This document shows positions 12,470-22,354 of a stretch of DNA of 64,000 nt, piece by piece. Origin of the DNA: Paenibacillus sp. CC-CFT747 (GTDB lineage Bacteria > Bacillota > Bacilli > Paenibacillales > NBRC-103111); NCBI GenBank assembly GCA_030323305.1, contig CP106741.1:2232501-2296500 (forward strand), given 5' to 3'. A program made the translations under genes and the position numbers. Each line of letters begins with the position of its first letter. The first letter of the stretch is position 1. Below the pieces are notes generated by a model. That model did no database searches, was not told the DNA's origin, and saw only the letters and a list, made by a program, of their open reading frames with translations.

Positions 12470-12575
12470 GTGTTATTATTGTATAGTTGGCCATCCTAAA
12501 AACAGTTGCCATTTGGGGATATTGCGAATATGATGGTCATAGGTTTTTCACTTTTGATAGAAAGGTGGATAGTGG

Positions 12576-12790
12576 GTTAGACCAATAGCGCCAGAACTTG
12601 GAGCGGGACCGTGAAATCTTATTCTGCGGCCGAAAGCCGAAAGAAGGAAGATCCGCAACAAGTTGACGAGGTGAAGGTGTTCGAAATATTCGGCGGGGAC
12701 CTTCCGGCAGCATGCATGCCGTTAAGTTGGAGGGCAAAACGTCGCGGGTGACCGGGCGTACAAGAATCCAACCGCATTCCATAGCGAAGC
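12576..12790 (+). ncRNA. glmS ribozyme (GlcN6P-activated self-cleaving riboswitch)
   Basis: The leader of glmS contains the hallmark cleavage site before GCGCC (predicted between 12587 and 12588: AATA|GCGCCAGAAC). It is followed by the conserved core segments GACGAGGTGAAGGTGTTCGA, ATTCGGCGGGGACC and TCCGGC, in the order seen in Bacillus glmS ribozymes. Glucosamine-6-phosphate is the known cofactor for cleavage, after which the downstream mRNA is degraded, giving feedback control of GlmS. The 3' boundary (P3/P4 helices) is approximate. Confidence 0.93.
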
Positions 12791-12890
12791 AAAATTCATC
12801 AAGGTTCAAAAAACATCGGTTTTGGACCTGTCTTTAGTATTGTCATTTTACCTAAAAAATTAGAGACGAAAATAGTGGAGGTCATGAACC

Positions 12891-14718
12891 ATGTGCGGAA
12901 TCGTAGGATATATCGGGAATCGAAATTCTCAGGAAGTTTTAATCGAAGGGCTGAAGAAGCTGGAGTACCGCGGGTACGATTCGGCGGGCGTAGCCGTTTT
13001 TACGGATAAAGGATTGGAAGTCAAGAAAGCGAAAGGCCGTCTAGCCGTTCTCGAGTCGCAGCTGGGAGAAGCACCGCTCGCCGGAACGATCGGAATCGGG
13101 CATACCCGCTGGGCCACCCACGGCAAGCCGTCGGATGTGAACTCGCATCCCCACACGGACAACTCGTTGAAATTCTCCGTCGTGCATAACGGAATCATCG
13201 AGAATTACGGCGAACTGAAGGATGAGCTGTCCGCCAAAGGGCATCAATTCGTCTCGGAGACGGATACGGAGGTTATCTCCCACCTGATCGCAAGCTTGTA
13301 TGATGGAGATATCGTGCAGGCCGTTCAGAAGGCAGTGAGTCGTATGAAAGGGGCTTTTGCCCTTGGCGTTCTGACGGAGTACGAGCCGGATAAGCTGGTG
13401 GCCGTTCGGCTGGCAAGTCCGCTCATTATCGGAGTGGGCCAAGGAGAGAACTTCATCGGCTCGGACATTCCGGCCATTCTGAACTACACACGTGACGTCT
13501 ACATCCTAAACGACGGCGAAATGGCCGTTCTGACACGGGATGGTGTCGAACTGTTGACGTTGGAGGGGATTTTTATTTCCCGGGAATTATTCCATGTCGA
13601 TTGGGATCTCGTTACGGCGGAAAAAGCCGGATTCGATCACTTCATGCTGAAGGAGATCTACGAGCAGCCAAAAGCTTACCGCGACACGATGGGAAGCCGG
13701 CTGAGCGATGACGGAAAGAGTGTTGTTCTGAACGAAATCAAGATGACGCCGGAAGAAGTAAAGGCCATCCACAACATTCACATCGTGGCCTGCGGTACGG
13801 CTTACCACGCCGGTCTGGTCGGCAAATCGGTGATTGAGCACCTGGCGCGTATTCCGGTGGAAACGGACGTGGCTTCGGAGTACCGTTACCGCTCCCCGAT
13901 CATTACGAAGAACACGCTCGTGGTCGTCGTGAGCCAGTCCGGGAAACGGCCGATACGCTGGCCGCCCTCCGGGAAGCGAAGCGCTGCGGCGCCCGTGTCG
14001 TGGCCATCACGAACGTGGTCGGCAGCTCGGTAGCCCGCGAAGCGGACGATGTGATCGTCACCTGGGCGGGGCCGGAGATTGCGGTCGCCTCGACGAAGGC
14101 GTACACCTCGCAGCTCATTGCGTTCTACCTGTTCGGCCTGTATCTGGCCCAAACGCTTGGAACGCAGGAGGAGGCCGTGCTGGCCGAGACGATCGCTGCT
14201 CTGCAGGCTCTTCCGGAGCAGGTGGAAGCGATCCTGGAGCAAGCGGAGACGTACAAGGTGGTAGCCGAAAAGATCGCCACGCACGAGAACCTGTTCTTCA
14301 TCGGCCGCGGCTTGGATTATGCGGTCGCCCAGGAAGGGTCGCTGAAGCTGAAGGAAATTTCTTACATTCACTCCGAAGCCTATGCGTCGGGTGAATTGAA
14401 GCACGGAACGCTGGCTCTCATCGAGGAAGGCATACCGGTCATCGCCTTGGCGACCCAGGATGCGCTTCTGGAGAAAACGGTCAGCAACATCCAAGAGGTG
14501 TCGGCCCGCGGCGCGTACGTCATCGGGATCGGCATGGAAGGAAGCCCGACGCTCGAGAAGAGCGTGAACGAGCAGGTCCTCATCCCGGGAACGCTCAGCC
14601 TGCTGACGCCGGCGCTGTCGGTGGTGCCGCTGCAGCTGTTGAGCTACTACGCCTCCTCGCCAGAGGCAATGACGTGGATAAGCCGCGTAACCTGGCCAAA
14701 AGCGTCACGGTGGAGTAA
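12891..14718 (+). CDS. glmS: Glutamine-fructose-6-phosphate aminotransferase (two frame breaks)
   Basis: Makes glucosamine-6-phosphate from fructose-6-phosphate and glutamine, the first step to UDP-GlcNAc. The N-terminal glutaminase domain starts with the catalytic Cys2 (MCGIVGYIGN). Two SIS sugar-binding domains follow (HIVACGTAYHAG; GRGLDYAVAQEGSLKLKEIS, then SEAYASGELKHGTLALI). Two bases are missing: a G near 13943 (SQSGETADTLAALREAKRCG after correction) and a C near 14661. The second correction gives the normal C-terminus RGNDVDKPRNLAKSVTVE ending at TAA 14716-14718. SD GGAGGT lies about nine bases before the ATG. Expression is controlled by the preceding ribozyme. Confidence 0.96.
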
Positions 14719-14802
14719 GGCGGGCAGCGAATAGTGTTAGTTAACTGACTGATTACAATAAATTGTTTTCTGAACAATAAAGGTTTGTTCTGTAAACATC
14801 AT

Positions 14803-14836
14803 GGGCCGTCCTACAAGCTGAGGACGGCCTAATTTT
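14803..14836 (+). terminator. Terminator after glmS
   Basis: Perfect GGCCGTCCT/AGGACGGCC stem with an eight-base loop and a short T-rich tail. Confidence 0.88.
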
Positions 14837-14839
14837 CGT

Positions 14840-15330
14840 TCTATATAGTGTTCCAAAGATGAATACGATAGGCGGGAAAGTCAAACCGTCTGCAGAGAGA
14901 CACTAAAGGATTAAGAAAGAAAGAGAAGTAGATCGGACAAAATAGTTCCGGTCTCTTTTTATTCACTCTGATGTATTCGTCAGAGTGAAAATTGAAGAAA
15001 AACCTCATCTGGCATGGTGGAAAAGAACAATTAATGTTCGGCGTAGAAATCAAACCAGACATAAGTTCCTTCTTTACTCGGAGATTGCTGATAGGTTCTT
15101 CGACAATCTTGTCTTGTTCGCAAATCGGCAATTGTAGATAGTTTGTTCAGTATTCCACACATCGTGAGGTATTGACGATTGAAAGTATTTTGTTTCAGTC
15201 TAGAATTATTAACGTGGGTTGATTAAACAATCCATGTTCATTTTTGATGGGCAACTGAAAAAATTCCTACAAGTTTGTTTCCCAAATAAAGTTGACCCTT
15301 ACCGGTTTAAAGTGAAGAGGAGGAACCAAA
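14840..15330. other. AT-rich intergenic region
   Basis: About 490 bases, clearly more AT-rich than the operon to the left. The longest open frame (minus strand, 14841-15131) has no ribosome-binding site and an improbable composition. An inverted repeat CACTCTGA/TCAGAGTG with an eight-base loop lies near 14964-14987. The only clear gene signal is the SD GAGGAGG just before the cupin gene. Confidence 0.4.
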
Positions 15331-15744
15331 ATGGCAAAACACGAAGAAGTAAAAAACGGCGTGATTTTCCCTGTGGGAGAGAAGAATGAAGCCTTTGCCC
15401 AATATTTTGTGGGACAAAGTTACCTAAAGACGTTGGTTGCCGATCCTAAAGTTAATGTTGGAGTTGGGAACGTGACCTTTGAACCGGGATGCCGGAATAA
15501 CTGGCATATTCACCGTGAGGGATTCCAGCTTTTGTTAGTAACGGGTGGGGAAGGCTGGTACCAAGAAGAAGGAAAACCCGCTCAATTCTTAACAGCTGGT
15601 GATGTTATTGTCACCCATGATGGTGTCAAACACTGGCATGGAGCTGCAAAAGACAGCTGGTTTGAACACATCGCCATTACGGCAGGTAAGCCGGAATGGT
15701 TGGAGCCCGTATCCGATGAGGAATATCAACAAGCAACAAAATAG
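15331..15744 (+). CDS. Small cupin-domain protein
   Basis: 137 residues forming a single cupin barrel. Motif 1 is seen as NWHIHREGFQLLLVTGGEGW and motif 2 as GDVIVTHDGVKHWHGA, with histidines placed to bind a metal. Proteins of this type often sit with carboxymuconolactone decarboxylase-like genes, but none is present here, so the substrate is unknown. SD GAGGAGG precedes the ATG. It is monocistronic with its own terminator, and its AT-rich surroundings hint at separate acquisition. Confidence 0.8.
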   Translation: MAKHEEVKNGVIFPVGEKNEAFAQYFVGQSYLKTLVADPKVNVGVGNVTFEPGCRNNWHIHREGFQLLLVTGGEGWYQEEGKPAQFLTAGDVIVTHDGVKHWHGAAKDSWFEHIAITAGKPEWLEPVSDEEYQQATK

Positions 15745-15755
15745 GTTTAAAAAGA

Positions 15756-15786
15756 AACGGCAGCAGAAGTATGGCTGCCGTTTGTA
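15756..15786 (+). terminator. Terminator after cupin gene
   Basis: AAACGGCAGC/GCTGCCGTTT stem with an eight-base loop. The arm ends in T3 only, so strength is uncertain. Confidence 0.7.
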
Positions 15787-15789
15787 ACT

Positions 15790-16227
15790 CTGGATAGGCT
15801 CTATATTATTTGTCATATGCTAACGTCATTGAATGGGAAAAGCCAAATCTTTTTTAGAAGAATTAATGGCTTCTTCCCTCGTTGGGGCGAAGCCCGACTA
15901 ATGAATTCGCAGGATTTCATCCTGTAGTTTTCTTTCTAACGGGACGGGTCCGAGCCTTTTTGTAGAGTCAGTGGGGAATTTGAAGGTTGATTTTACCTTT
16001 TAACGATTTCCCTTCCCGAAGGTTTTCTGTATAAATAAGGACATACAGTCCGCCTTGAGGGCAGAAGCGGTTTAAGTAGGGATGCCTAGGTTGGATTCTA
16101 TATAAACGGTTGAAGCAGGGACGGCTTCCGTAAGGACAGTCGGGCCCTGCTGTTTTGCATCCGCCGCTCTACCTGCCAATGGTGTAAAATGAGAAGCAGA
16201 TATCTTGTGGGTAACGGGGGAAACGGT
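15790..16227 (+). other. Intergenic region before the AraC-type regulator
   Basis: No supported gene. Two structures stand out: an interrupted hairpin at about 15836-15878 (GGGAAAAGCCA with TGGCTTCTTCCC) and a hairpin at about 16115-16152 (GCAGGG...GGCCCTGC followed by TGTTTTG). The second could be a terminator or attenuator upstream of the regulator gene. Confidence 0.4.
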
Positions 16228-18542
16228 ATGAGCTTTCGCAAAATTCGTCTTAGTAAACAGAGCATCATCGTCAATTGGCTCCTCTCTTATATCTCTGTTC
16301 TGTTTGTTCCGATTGTAATCAGTATCATCCTATACACGGCAACCTGGCATGTGGTCGTTTCTGAGGTGAATCGCGCCAACGAAGCGCTTCTTCAACAGAT
16401 AGAGCAGGCCATTGATAATAATCTCAGCGGCATTGAACGGTTGAGCGTAGAGATGGCGTTAAGCAAGCGTCTTGCCGGTTTTATTAATGCACCCAAACCT
16501 TTCTCGGACAGTGATTATTACGAAATTATTAGTTTAGCCGGCGATCTTCGAGTATATAAGATGGCCAACGACTTTATCGAAGAGATCTATGTTTACTATA
16601 AGAATAGCGACACGGTGGTTTCGACGCATGAGCCTATCAATAGCCGAAAGCTAATGGAGAATATCTCGGGGCAAGAAAGTGTGAATTATGACGAGTGGAA
16701 TGTTTTTTTGGCAAAAGATATATCCAGGAATACGCACCGGTAACGCTCTCAGAGAATGGACAACCGGTGAAAGCCGTCATGTATGCCAAATCGATTCTGC
16801 TGGATAACCCGGAACAGCCGGGAGCGGTTATCCTGTTTATCATCAAGGAAACGAAGCTGCTTGAAAATATTAGTCCCATGAACCAAACAACGGTTGCTGT
16901 TATAGATAAGAATAATCAACTCATAGCCTCCCATGGACCAAAGACCAACTATTCCGAATTTTTATCTTACGATAGATTGACGGGTAAGAATGGCTTGATG
17001 TATGGGGAACTGTCAGGAGAAGAGATGGCCGTCTCCTATACCACCTCGAAAAGCAGCGGCTGGAAATATGTTTCTATCATGCCCTCCGAGTTATTCGATG
17101 AGAAGATGAAATATGTTAAGAAGCTGATCTATGTAAGCTTAACGCTCAGCATTCTGATCGGTGGACTGGTGACGTTCCTATTCGTAAAACGAAACTATAA
17201 CCCGCTCCATTCGCTGATCCGAAACTTATCCACCCGGTCAGGCATCTCCTTTGAAGAAGGCTCGAACGAATACGGCTATTTGCAAGCTGCTCTGAACAAC
17301 ACCTTCGCGGAAAAAGAAAGAATCGGGCAGCGGCTTGAGCAGCATCGAAATGCGATTCGATCCCATTTCTTACAAGGTCTGCTGAAGGGGCGCTTGGATC
17401 AGAACGTGCCTGTGTACGAATCTCTCGCGGCGCATAACATAAACCTTACCTCACCTGACTTCGCGGTGCTGCTCTTCCAAGTGGATCATTACGGCAAATT
17501 CATGGAGACCGGTTTCGTAGAGCCTCAGAAGGTGAGACTCGTCCATTTCATTATTATGAACGTGGCCGAGGAAGTAGCGGGTAGCAGGCATTATGCGATG
17601 GCTGCTGAGATAGATGATATGCTGGCATGTATTATTAATTTACAAGAAGGGTACGAGACGGATGATCTAACGCGGATCGGTGAGCAAGTCAAGCAGTTCG
17701 TTCAGGATCACTTCCATATCCGCTTGACGATTGCTGTAAGCGGTATCCATCAGGAGCTGGAAGGGATAACAAGAGCCTATCAGGATGCTCTGGCCGGGCT
17801 GGAGTATCGCTTCGTGATGGGAAGCGGCGAAATTATCCGTTATGACGATTTGCCAAGGGAAGGCTCCGTTCGGGAGAGCACAAGCTATTATTATCCGTTA
17901 CCTGTTGAGCAGCAGCTCATTAATTTTGTGAAAACAGGTGATTATGAGAAGTCTAAAGCGTTGATCGACGAGGTCGTCGAAATCAATGAATCGGATGCCT
18001 CGTTATCTGTGCCGATGGCCAAGTGTCTCATGTTTGATCTCATTAGTACCATGCTCAAAACAATAGATGAGATTGGGGCAAGCGACAAGCGGGAATTCTT
18101 GAACAGAGTGAACGCGGTAGACCGGCTCACTGCCTGCGAAACGATTAAGGAAATGAAGATACAGATCGGGGACGTGTTAAGGCAGGTTTGTCAATCCATC
18201 CAGGAGGAGAGGAAGCAGGATAACAACCTGCTGAGCCAGAAGGTCATCGCCTATGTCCGGGAGCATTATAGCTCCGATAACCTCAATATTGCGATGATTG
18301 GAGAAGCCTTCCGGCTGACACCTTCTTATTTATCCAAGCAGTTCAAGGCACAAACGGGGGAAGCTCTGTTGGAATTCATCAACAAAACCCGGATTGAGAA
18401 AGCCAAAAAGCTTCTTTCTGAAGAAGCCGGTTCCATTATGGAAGTGGCCCGAAGAGTGGGATACTCCGATATTAACACGTTTAATCGGGTTTTTAAGAAA
18501 TACGAGGGCATTACGCCAGGCAAATACAAAGACATCTTGTAA
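16228..18542 (+). CDS. Membrane-anchored AraC-family regulator (one frame break)
   Basis: About 771 residues. A first membrane helix (residues about 15-40, SIIVNWLLSYISVLFVPIVI) is followed by a ~250-residue extracellular sensor region and a second helix (LIYVSLTLSILIGGLVTFLFV). A cytoplasmic linker leads to a C-terminal AraC double helix-turn-helix (LNIAMIGEAFRLTPSYLSKQ and IMEVARRVGYSDINTFNRVF). This architecture is typical of Paenibacillus regulators that sense oligosaccharides outside the cell and control adjacent uptake genes, which here follow at once. Start ATG 16228 after GGGGG. One T is missing near 16705; similarity continues across it. Confidence 0.9.
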
Positions 18543-18560
18543 CCATTTTCCAAGGAGAAG

Positions 18561-18590
18561 AGCCGCTTAGTGCGGCTTTTCAGGTTTTTG
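18561..18590 (+). terminator. Terminator after the AraC-type regulator gene
   Basis: AGCCGC-TTAGT-GCGGCT stem followed by TTTTCAGGTTTTT. Confidence 0.8.
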
Positions 18591-18659
18591 GAGCTAACCT
18601 TCTAGTTTTGTATAGAGAGTAGTACCGATTTTACAGACGAATTTGGCTTTTTGATGATG

Positions 18660-18687
18660 TTCAAATCTGCTGCGGACGGCTCATAAT
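18660..18687 (+). promoter_or_regulatory. Candidate promoter of the sugar-uptake operon
   Basis: TTCAAA, 16-base spacer, CATAAT, about 75 bases before the binding-protein gene. The AraC-type product is the likely activator but its binding site is not recognisable. Confidence 0.45.
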
Positions 18688-18760
18688 AACGCATGGGTGC
18701 ACAGAACCGCTGTCCCGTGCGCTGCCATAACTTACTTAGCCTACATTAGGGGGATTTACA

Positions 18761-20383
18761 ATGGGGAAACGTTCAAAGAATAAATCCATCGGGGTAGCTG
18801 TTTCCGTTGTCTTGGCATCAACAAGCTTGCTTGCCGCGTGCACCAGCACAAAGGATGGAGGGACCGCATCGCCGAAGCCGCCCGCGACACCCGCTGCGGA
18901 AGCCGGCAAATATCCCGTGAGCACTACAGAAACGCTGACTTCCTGGGAGCAGATCAATACCAACTTAACCACCTTCGTACCGAATCTGGCAGACTCGCCG
19001 TTCGGCAAGCAGCTGGAGAAGGAAACCGGCATTAAGGTGAAGTATTCTCACCCGGCGGATGGCCAATCGAAGGAGCAATTTAACCTGTTGATTGCATCGA
19101 ACAACCTGACGGATGTAATCGAATACGATTGGAATAACTCGTACCCCGGGGGACCTGAGAAAGCGGTCTCAGATAAAATCATTGTTCCTTTAAACGAACT
19201 TATTGATAAGCATGCGCCGAACTTAAAGAAGCTTTTGCAGCAGGATAAAGAGCTTGATAAAATGCTGAAAACGGATAGCGGCAAATATTATGTATTTCCG
19301 ATGATTCGTCCGGACAATGGCCTTGTGTTTCGCGGTCCGATGATCCGGAAGGATTGGCTCGATGAGCTGCAATTGCCCGTACCGGCTACGATCGATGAAT
19401 GGTACACCGTCCTAAAAGCATTCAAGGAGAAGAAAAATGCAAACGCTCCCTTCACGGCGCAATACAGCAACGAGCTGAACATTCAGGACGCCTTCATCGG
19501 AGCGTTCAAGACGGCGAACCGTTACTATATTGACGATCAGGGCAAAGTGAAGTACGGGCCGATCGATCCGCAATTTAAAGACGCTTTGACCTTGCTGCGC
19601 AAATGGTATCAGGAAGGCCTCATCGACAGAGATTTCGCACTCAATACCGACTCGAAATCACTCGATAACAAAATGCTGAGCAGCGCATCCGGGGCAACGG
19701 TAGGCTTGTTGAGCGGAGGCATGGGCCGCTGGATGGACTCCGGTAAGAAGCAGGATCCGAAGTTCCAGCTGGTTGCCGCTCCTTATCCGACGCTGAAGAA
19801 GGGCGAGCGGGCGTTTATCGGTCAGCGTGATTTCAAATTCAATCCGGCTGCAAGTAAAGCCGTCACGGCAGCAGCGAAGAATCCTGAACTTGCTGTGAAG
19901 TGGCTGGATTATGCCTACAGCGAGAAGGGGGCTCTGCTGTTCAACTTCGGTATCGAAGGAGAAAGCTACACCATGCAGAACGGTAAGCCGACCTTCACGG
20001 ACAAGATTACGAAGGATCCGAAGTACAATCTTCAGCAGATGGTTTCCCAATATACGAAACCGAACGGACCGTTCCTCGGCGATTCCAGAAAGAGCTTCAA
20101 TACGTACAAGGAACAGGATGAAGCGATTCAAATTTGGGAGCAAACGGATGCAGCGAAGCACGTGATGCCGATGTTTATCACACCAACCGTAGAAGAAAGC
20201 AAAGAGGTTGCGAAAATCAATACCGCTATTTCCAGCTATAAGGAAGAAATGTTCGTTAAATTTATTATGGGCAAAGAGCCGATTGATAAATTCGATGAGT
20301 ATGTGCAGCGGATTAAAACCATGGGCAGCGATAAGGTAGTTAAAATCTACCAGGACGCTTATGACCGATACAACAAGCGGTAA
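18761..20383 (+). CDS. Extracellular sugar-binding lipoprotein of an ABC importer
   Basis: 540 residues. A lipoprotein signal peptide ends at the lipobox LLAAC (Cys27), followed by a Pro/Ala-rich linker and a family 1 solute-binding fold of the LplA type (EKETGIKVKYSHPADGQSKE, DWLDELQLPVPATIDEWYTV). It should capture an oligosaccharide outside the membrane and pass it to the two permeases downstream. SD AGGGGG precedes the ATG. No ATPase gene is present; such systems usually share an MsmX-type ATPase encoded elsewhere. Substrate is unknown, though the two downstream enzymes suggest a uronic-acid or fucose-like plant or algal glycan. Confidence 0.9.
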   Translation: MGKRSKNKSIGVAVSVVLASTSLLAACTSTKDGGTASPKPPATPAAEAGKYPVSTTETLTSWEQINTNLTTFVPNLADSPFGKQLEKETGIKVKYSHPADGQSKEQFNLLIASNNLTDVIEYDWNNSYPGGPEKAVSDKIIVPLNELIDKHAPNLKKLLQQDKELDKMLKTDSGKYYVFPMIRPDNGLVFRGPMIRKDWLDELQLPVPATIDEWYTVLKAFKEKKNANAPFTAQYSNELNIQDAFIGAFKTANRYYIDDQGKVKYGPIDPQFKDALTLLRKWYQEGLIDRDFALNTDSKSLDNKMLSSASGATVGLLSGGMGRWMDSGKKQDPKFQLVAAPYPTLKKGERAFIGQRDFKFNPAASKAVTAAAKNPELAVKWLDYAYSEKGALLFNFGIEGESYTMQNGKPTFTDKITKDPKYNLQQMVSQYTKPNGPFLGDSRKSFNTYKEQDEAIQIWEQTDAAKHVMPMFITPTVEESKEVAKINTAISSYKEEMFVKFIMGKEPIDKFDEYVQRIKTMGSDKVVKIYQDAYDRYNKR

Positions 20384-20397
20384 CAAATGAATTAATA

Positions 20398-20438
20398 ACA
20401 GGAGAACGTGTCCGCCATAGGCAGACACGTTCTCCTGT
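20398..20438 (+). promoter_or_regulatory. Perfect 15-bp intercistronic hairpin
   Basis: ACAGGAGAACGTGTC and its exact reverse complement enclose an 11-base loop directly after the binding-protein stop codon. No T-run follows. This fits an mRNA-stabilising or partial-termination element that keeps the binding protein more abundant than the permeases, as known for other binding-protein operons. Confidence 0.75.
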
Positions 20439-20469
20439 AAAAGGACATCGCAGGAATGGAGGGGAGAAT

Positions 20470-21428
20470 ATGACGGTGATGAATCAGGAAGCACTAACAA
20501 GTCCCATCGGGAATAAGAAGCCAAGGGCATTAGGCCTGCTCCTGGATATTAGAAAAAATAAGCTGCTGTATGTCATGCTTCTTCCGGTGTTATTATACTA
20601 TATAGTTTTTCATTATGCCCCCATGTATGGTGCCATTATTGCTTTTAAGGATTATTCCCCCGCCTGGGGATTCTGGGAAGCGATTGGGTTGGCTTCGAAC
20701 ATTTTGAAACCTTTTTCACCGGTGCTTATTTTTGGAGAACCATCAAGAATACGATTCTTATCAGCTTTTATGAATTGATTTTCGGTTTCCCGGCCCCTGT
20801 TATCTTAGCGCTGCTGTTGAACGAAGTTAAACATTCTTTATTTAAACGAACCGTCCAGACGGTTACCTACATGCCTCATTTTATCTCACTTGTTGTCATT
20901 TGCGGGATTGTGAAAGATTTTACCTCCCGCGAAGGCATCATCAATGACTTGATGGCTTGGTTTGGAGCCGAAAGATCTACCTTCCTGCTAGAGCCCGAGT
21001 TCTTTCGGACCGTCTACGTATCCTCAGGCATCTGGCAGCACATTGGATGGGGCACCATCATTTACTTGGCTGCTCTAACCGGCATTGATCCCGAACAATA
21101 TGAAGCGGCTCGTATGGATGGAGCGGGACGCTGGAAGCAGATGCTTCACGTCACGATTCCGGGAATTATGCCGACGATCGTTATCCTTCTCATTCTCGAA
21201 ACAGGGCGGATGATGAATGTAGGCTTCGAAAAAATCATTCTGTTATACAACCCGGGCACCTATGAAACAGCGGACGTAGTCTCCTCCTATGTGTACCGGG
21301 TGGGTCTTCAGGATTTTAATTACAGCTTTAGCTCTGCCGTGGGCTTGTTTAACTCCGCCGTCAATTTCACACTGCTCGTGTTCTCTAATTGGCTCAGCAG
21401 AAAATTAAATGATACGAGCCTTTGGTAG
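20470..21428 (+). CDS. ABC sugar permease 1, LplB-like (one frame break)
   Basis: About 319 residues, inner-membrane subunit of the importer. It begins with a short cytoplasmic tail, then LLYVMLLPVLLYYIVFHYAP, and carries the EAA loop EQYEAARMDGAGRWKQMLHV that contacts the ATPase. One G is missing near 20675; restoring it joins FWG to SDWVGFEHFETFFTGAYFWR as in the family. SD GGAGGGGAG precedes ATG 20470. The next permease begins 10 bases after its stop. Confidence 0.92.
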
Positions 21429-21438
21429 GGGGATTGTT

Positions 21439-22317
21439 ATGAATCGACCGACTTTCTCGGAGAGATGTTTTGACGCAGCCAATACGTTGTTCTTGACCTT
21501 CTTAATGCTGATTACCATATATCCTTTAATTTATGTAGTCCTAGCCTCTCTAAGCAATGCCAATCAGCTTATGGCCTTCAACGGGTTCCTTTGGAAGCCG
21601 ATGGGCTTTTCGTTTGAGGCCTATTCCAGCGTCTTCGCCAATCCGATGATTCTGAAGGGATATGGAAATACCTTCTTTGTGGTATTGGTAGGCCTGTGTT
21701 TTAACCTTCTGCTCACCTCCCTGGGCGCCTATTCCTTATCCCGGAAAAGCCTGAAGTACCGCAAGCCAATCATGCTGTTTATTGTTTTCACCATGTTCTT
21801 CAGCGGGGGATTGATTCCCTTTTATTTAACGGTTAAAGGAGTAGGCCTTGCCAATACACTGTGGGCCCTGATTATTCCTCATGCCATCAATACCTTTAAT
21901 CTGATTCTTATGAAAACCGCCTTCGAAGCGATTCCCGATGCTTTGGAGGAATCGGCGAAAATGGATGGGGCCAACGATTTGGTGATTCTCTTCCGGATCA
22001 TTCTGCCATTATCGCTGCCGGTCATCGCGGTTATGCTCCTGTATTACGGTGTAAGCCACTGGAATTCCTGGTTCCATGCGCTGATCTTCCTACAGGATCG
22101 CTCGCTGTATCCGCTGCAGCTGATTTTGCGGGAAATTCTGCTTCAGGGAGAGGCAAGCACCATGGCCGTCGGAGCGTCCGATTCCGATATGGCGATGCTG
22201 ACGGTGACTTTAAAGTACGCTACGATCATTGTGGCCACGGTACCGATTCTGCTGGTGTATCCGTTCTTGCAGAAGTATTTTGTGAAAGGGGCACTGATCG
22301 GTGCCATCAAAGGATAA
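21439..22317 (+). CDS. ABC sugar permease 2, LplC/YtcP-like
   Basis: About 292 residues with six predicted membrane segments. The EAA loop is PDALEESAKMDGANDLVILF. It ends KYFVKGALIGAIKG, the C-terminus common in this permease group. ATG 21439 follows GTAGGGGGA. It completes the membrane part of the importer together with permease 1. Confidence 0.93.
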   Translation: MNRPTFSERCFDAANTLFLTFLMLITIYPLIYVVLASLSNANQLMAFNGFLWKPMGFSFEAYSSVFANPMILKGYGNTFFVVLVGLCFNLLLTSLGAYSLSRKSLKYRKPIMLFIVFTMFFSGGLIPFYLTVKGVGLANTLWALIIPHAINTFNLILMKTAFEAIPDALEESAKMDGANDLVILFRIILPLSLPVIAVMLLYYGVSHWNSWFHALIFLQDRSLYPLQLILREILLQGEASTMAVGASDSDMAMLTVTLKYATIIVATVPILLVYPFLQKYFVKGALIGAIKG

Positions 22318-22354
22318 GGGGGACAAAGGGGTGGAAGGCAGGAATACGGAGGGT

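Noticed and set aside
14841-15131. 96-residue minus-strand open frame
   Set aside because: No ribosome-binding site, AT-driven composition and no recognisable protein pattern.
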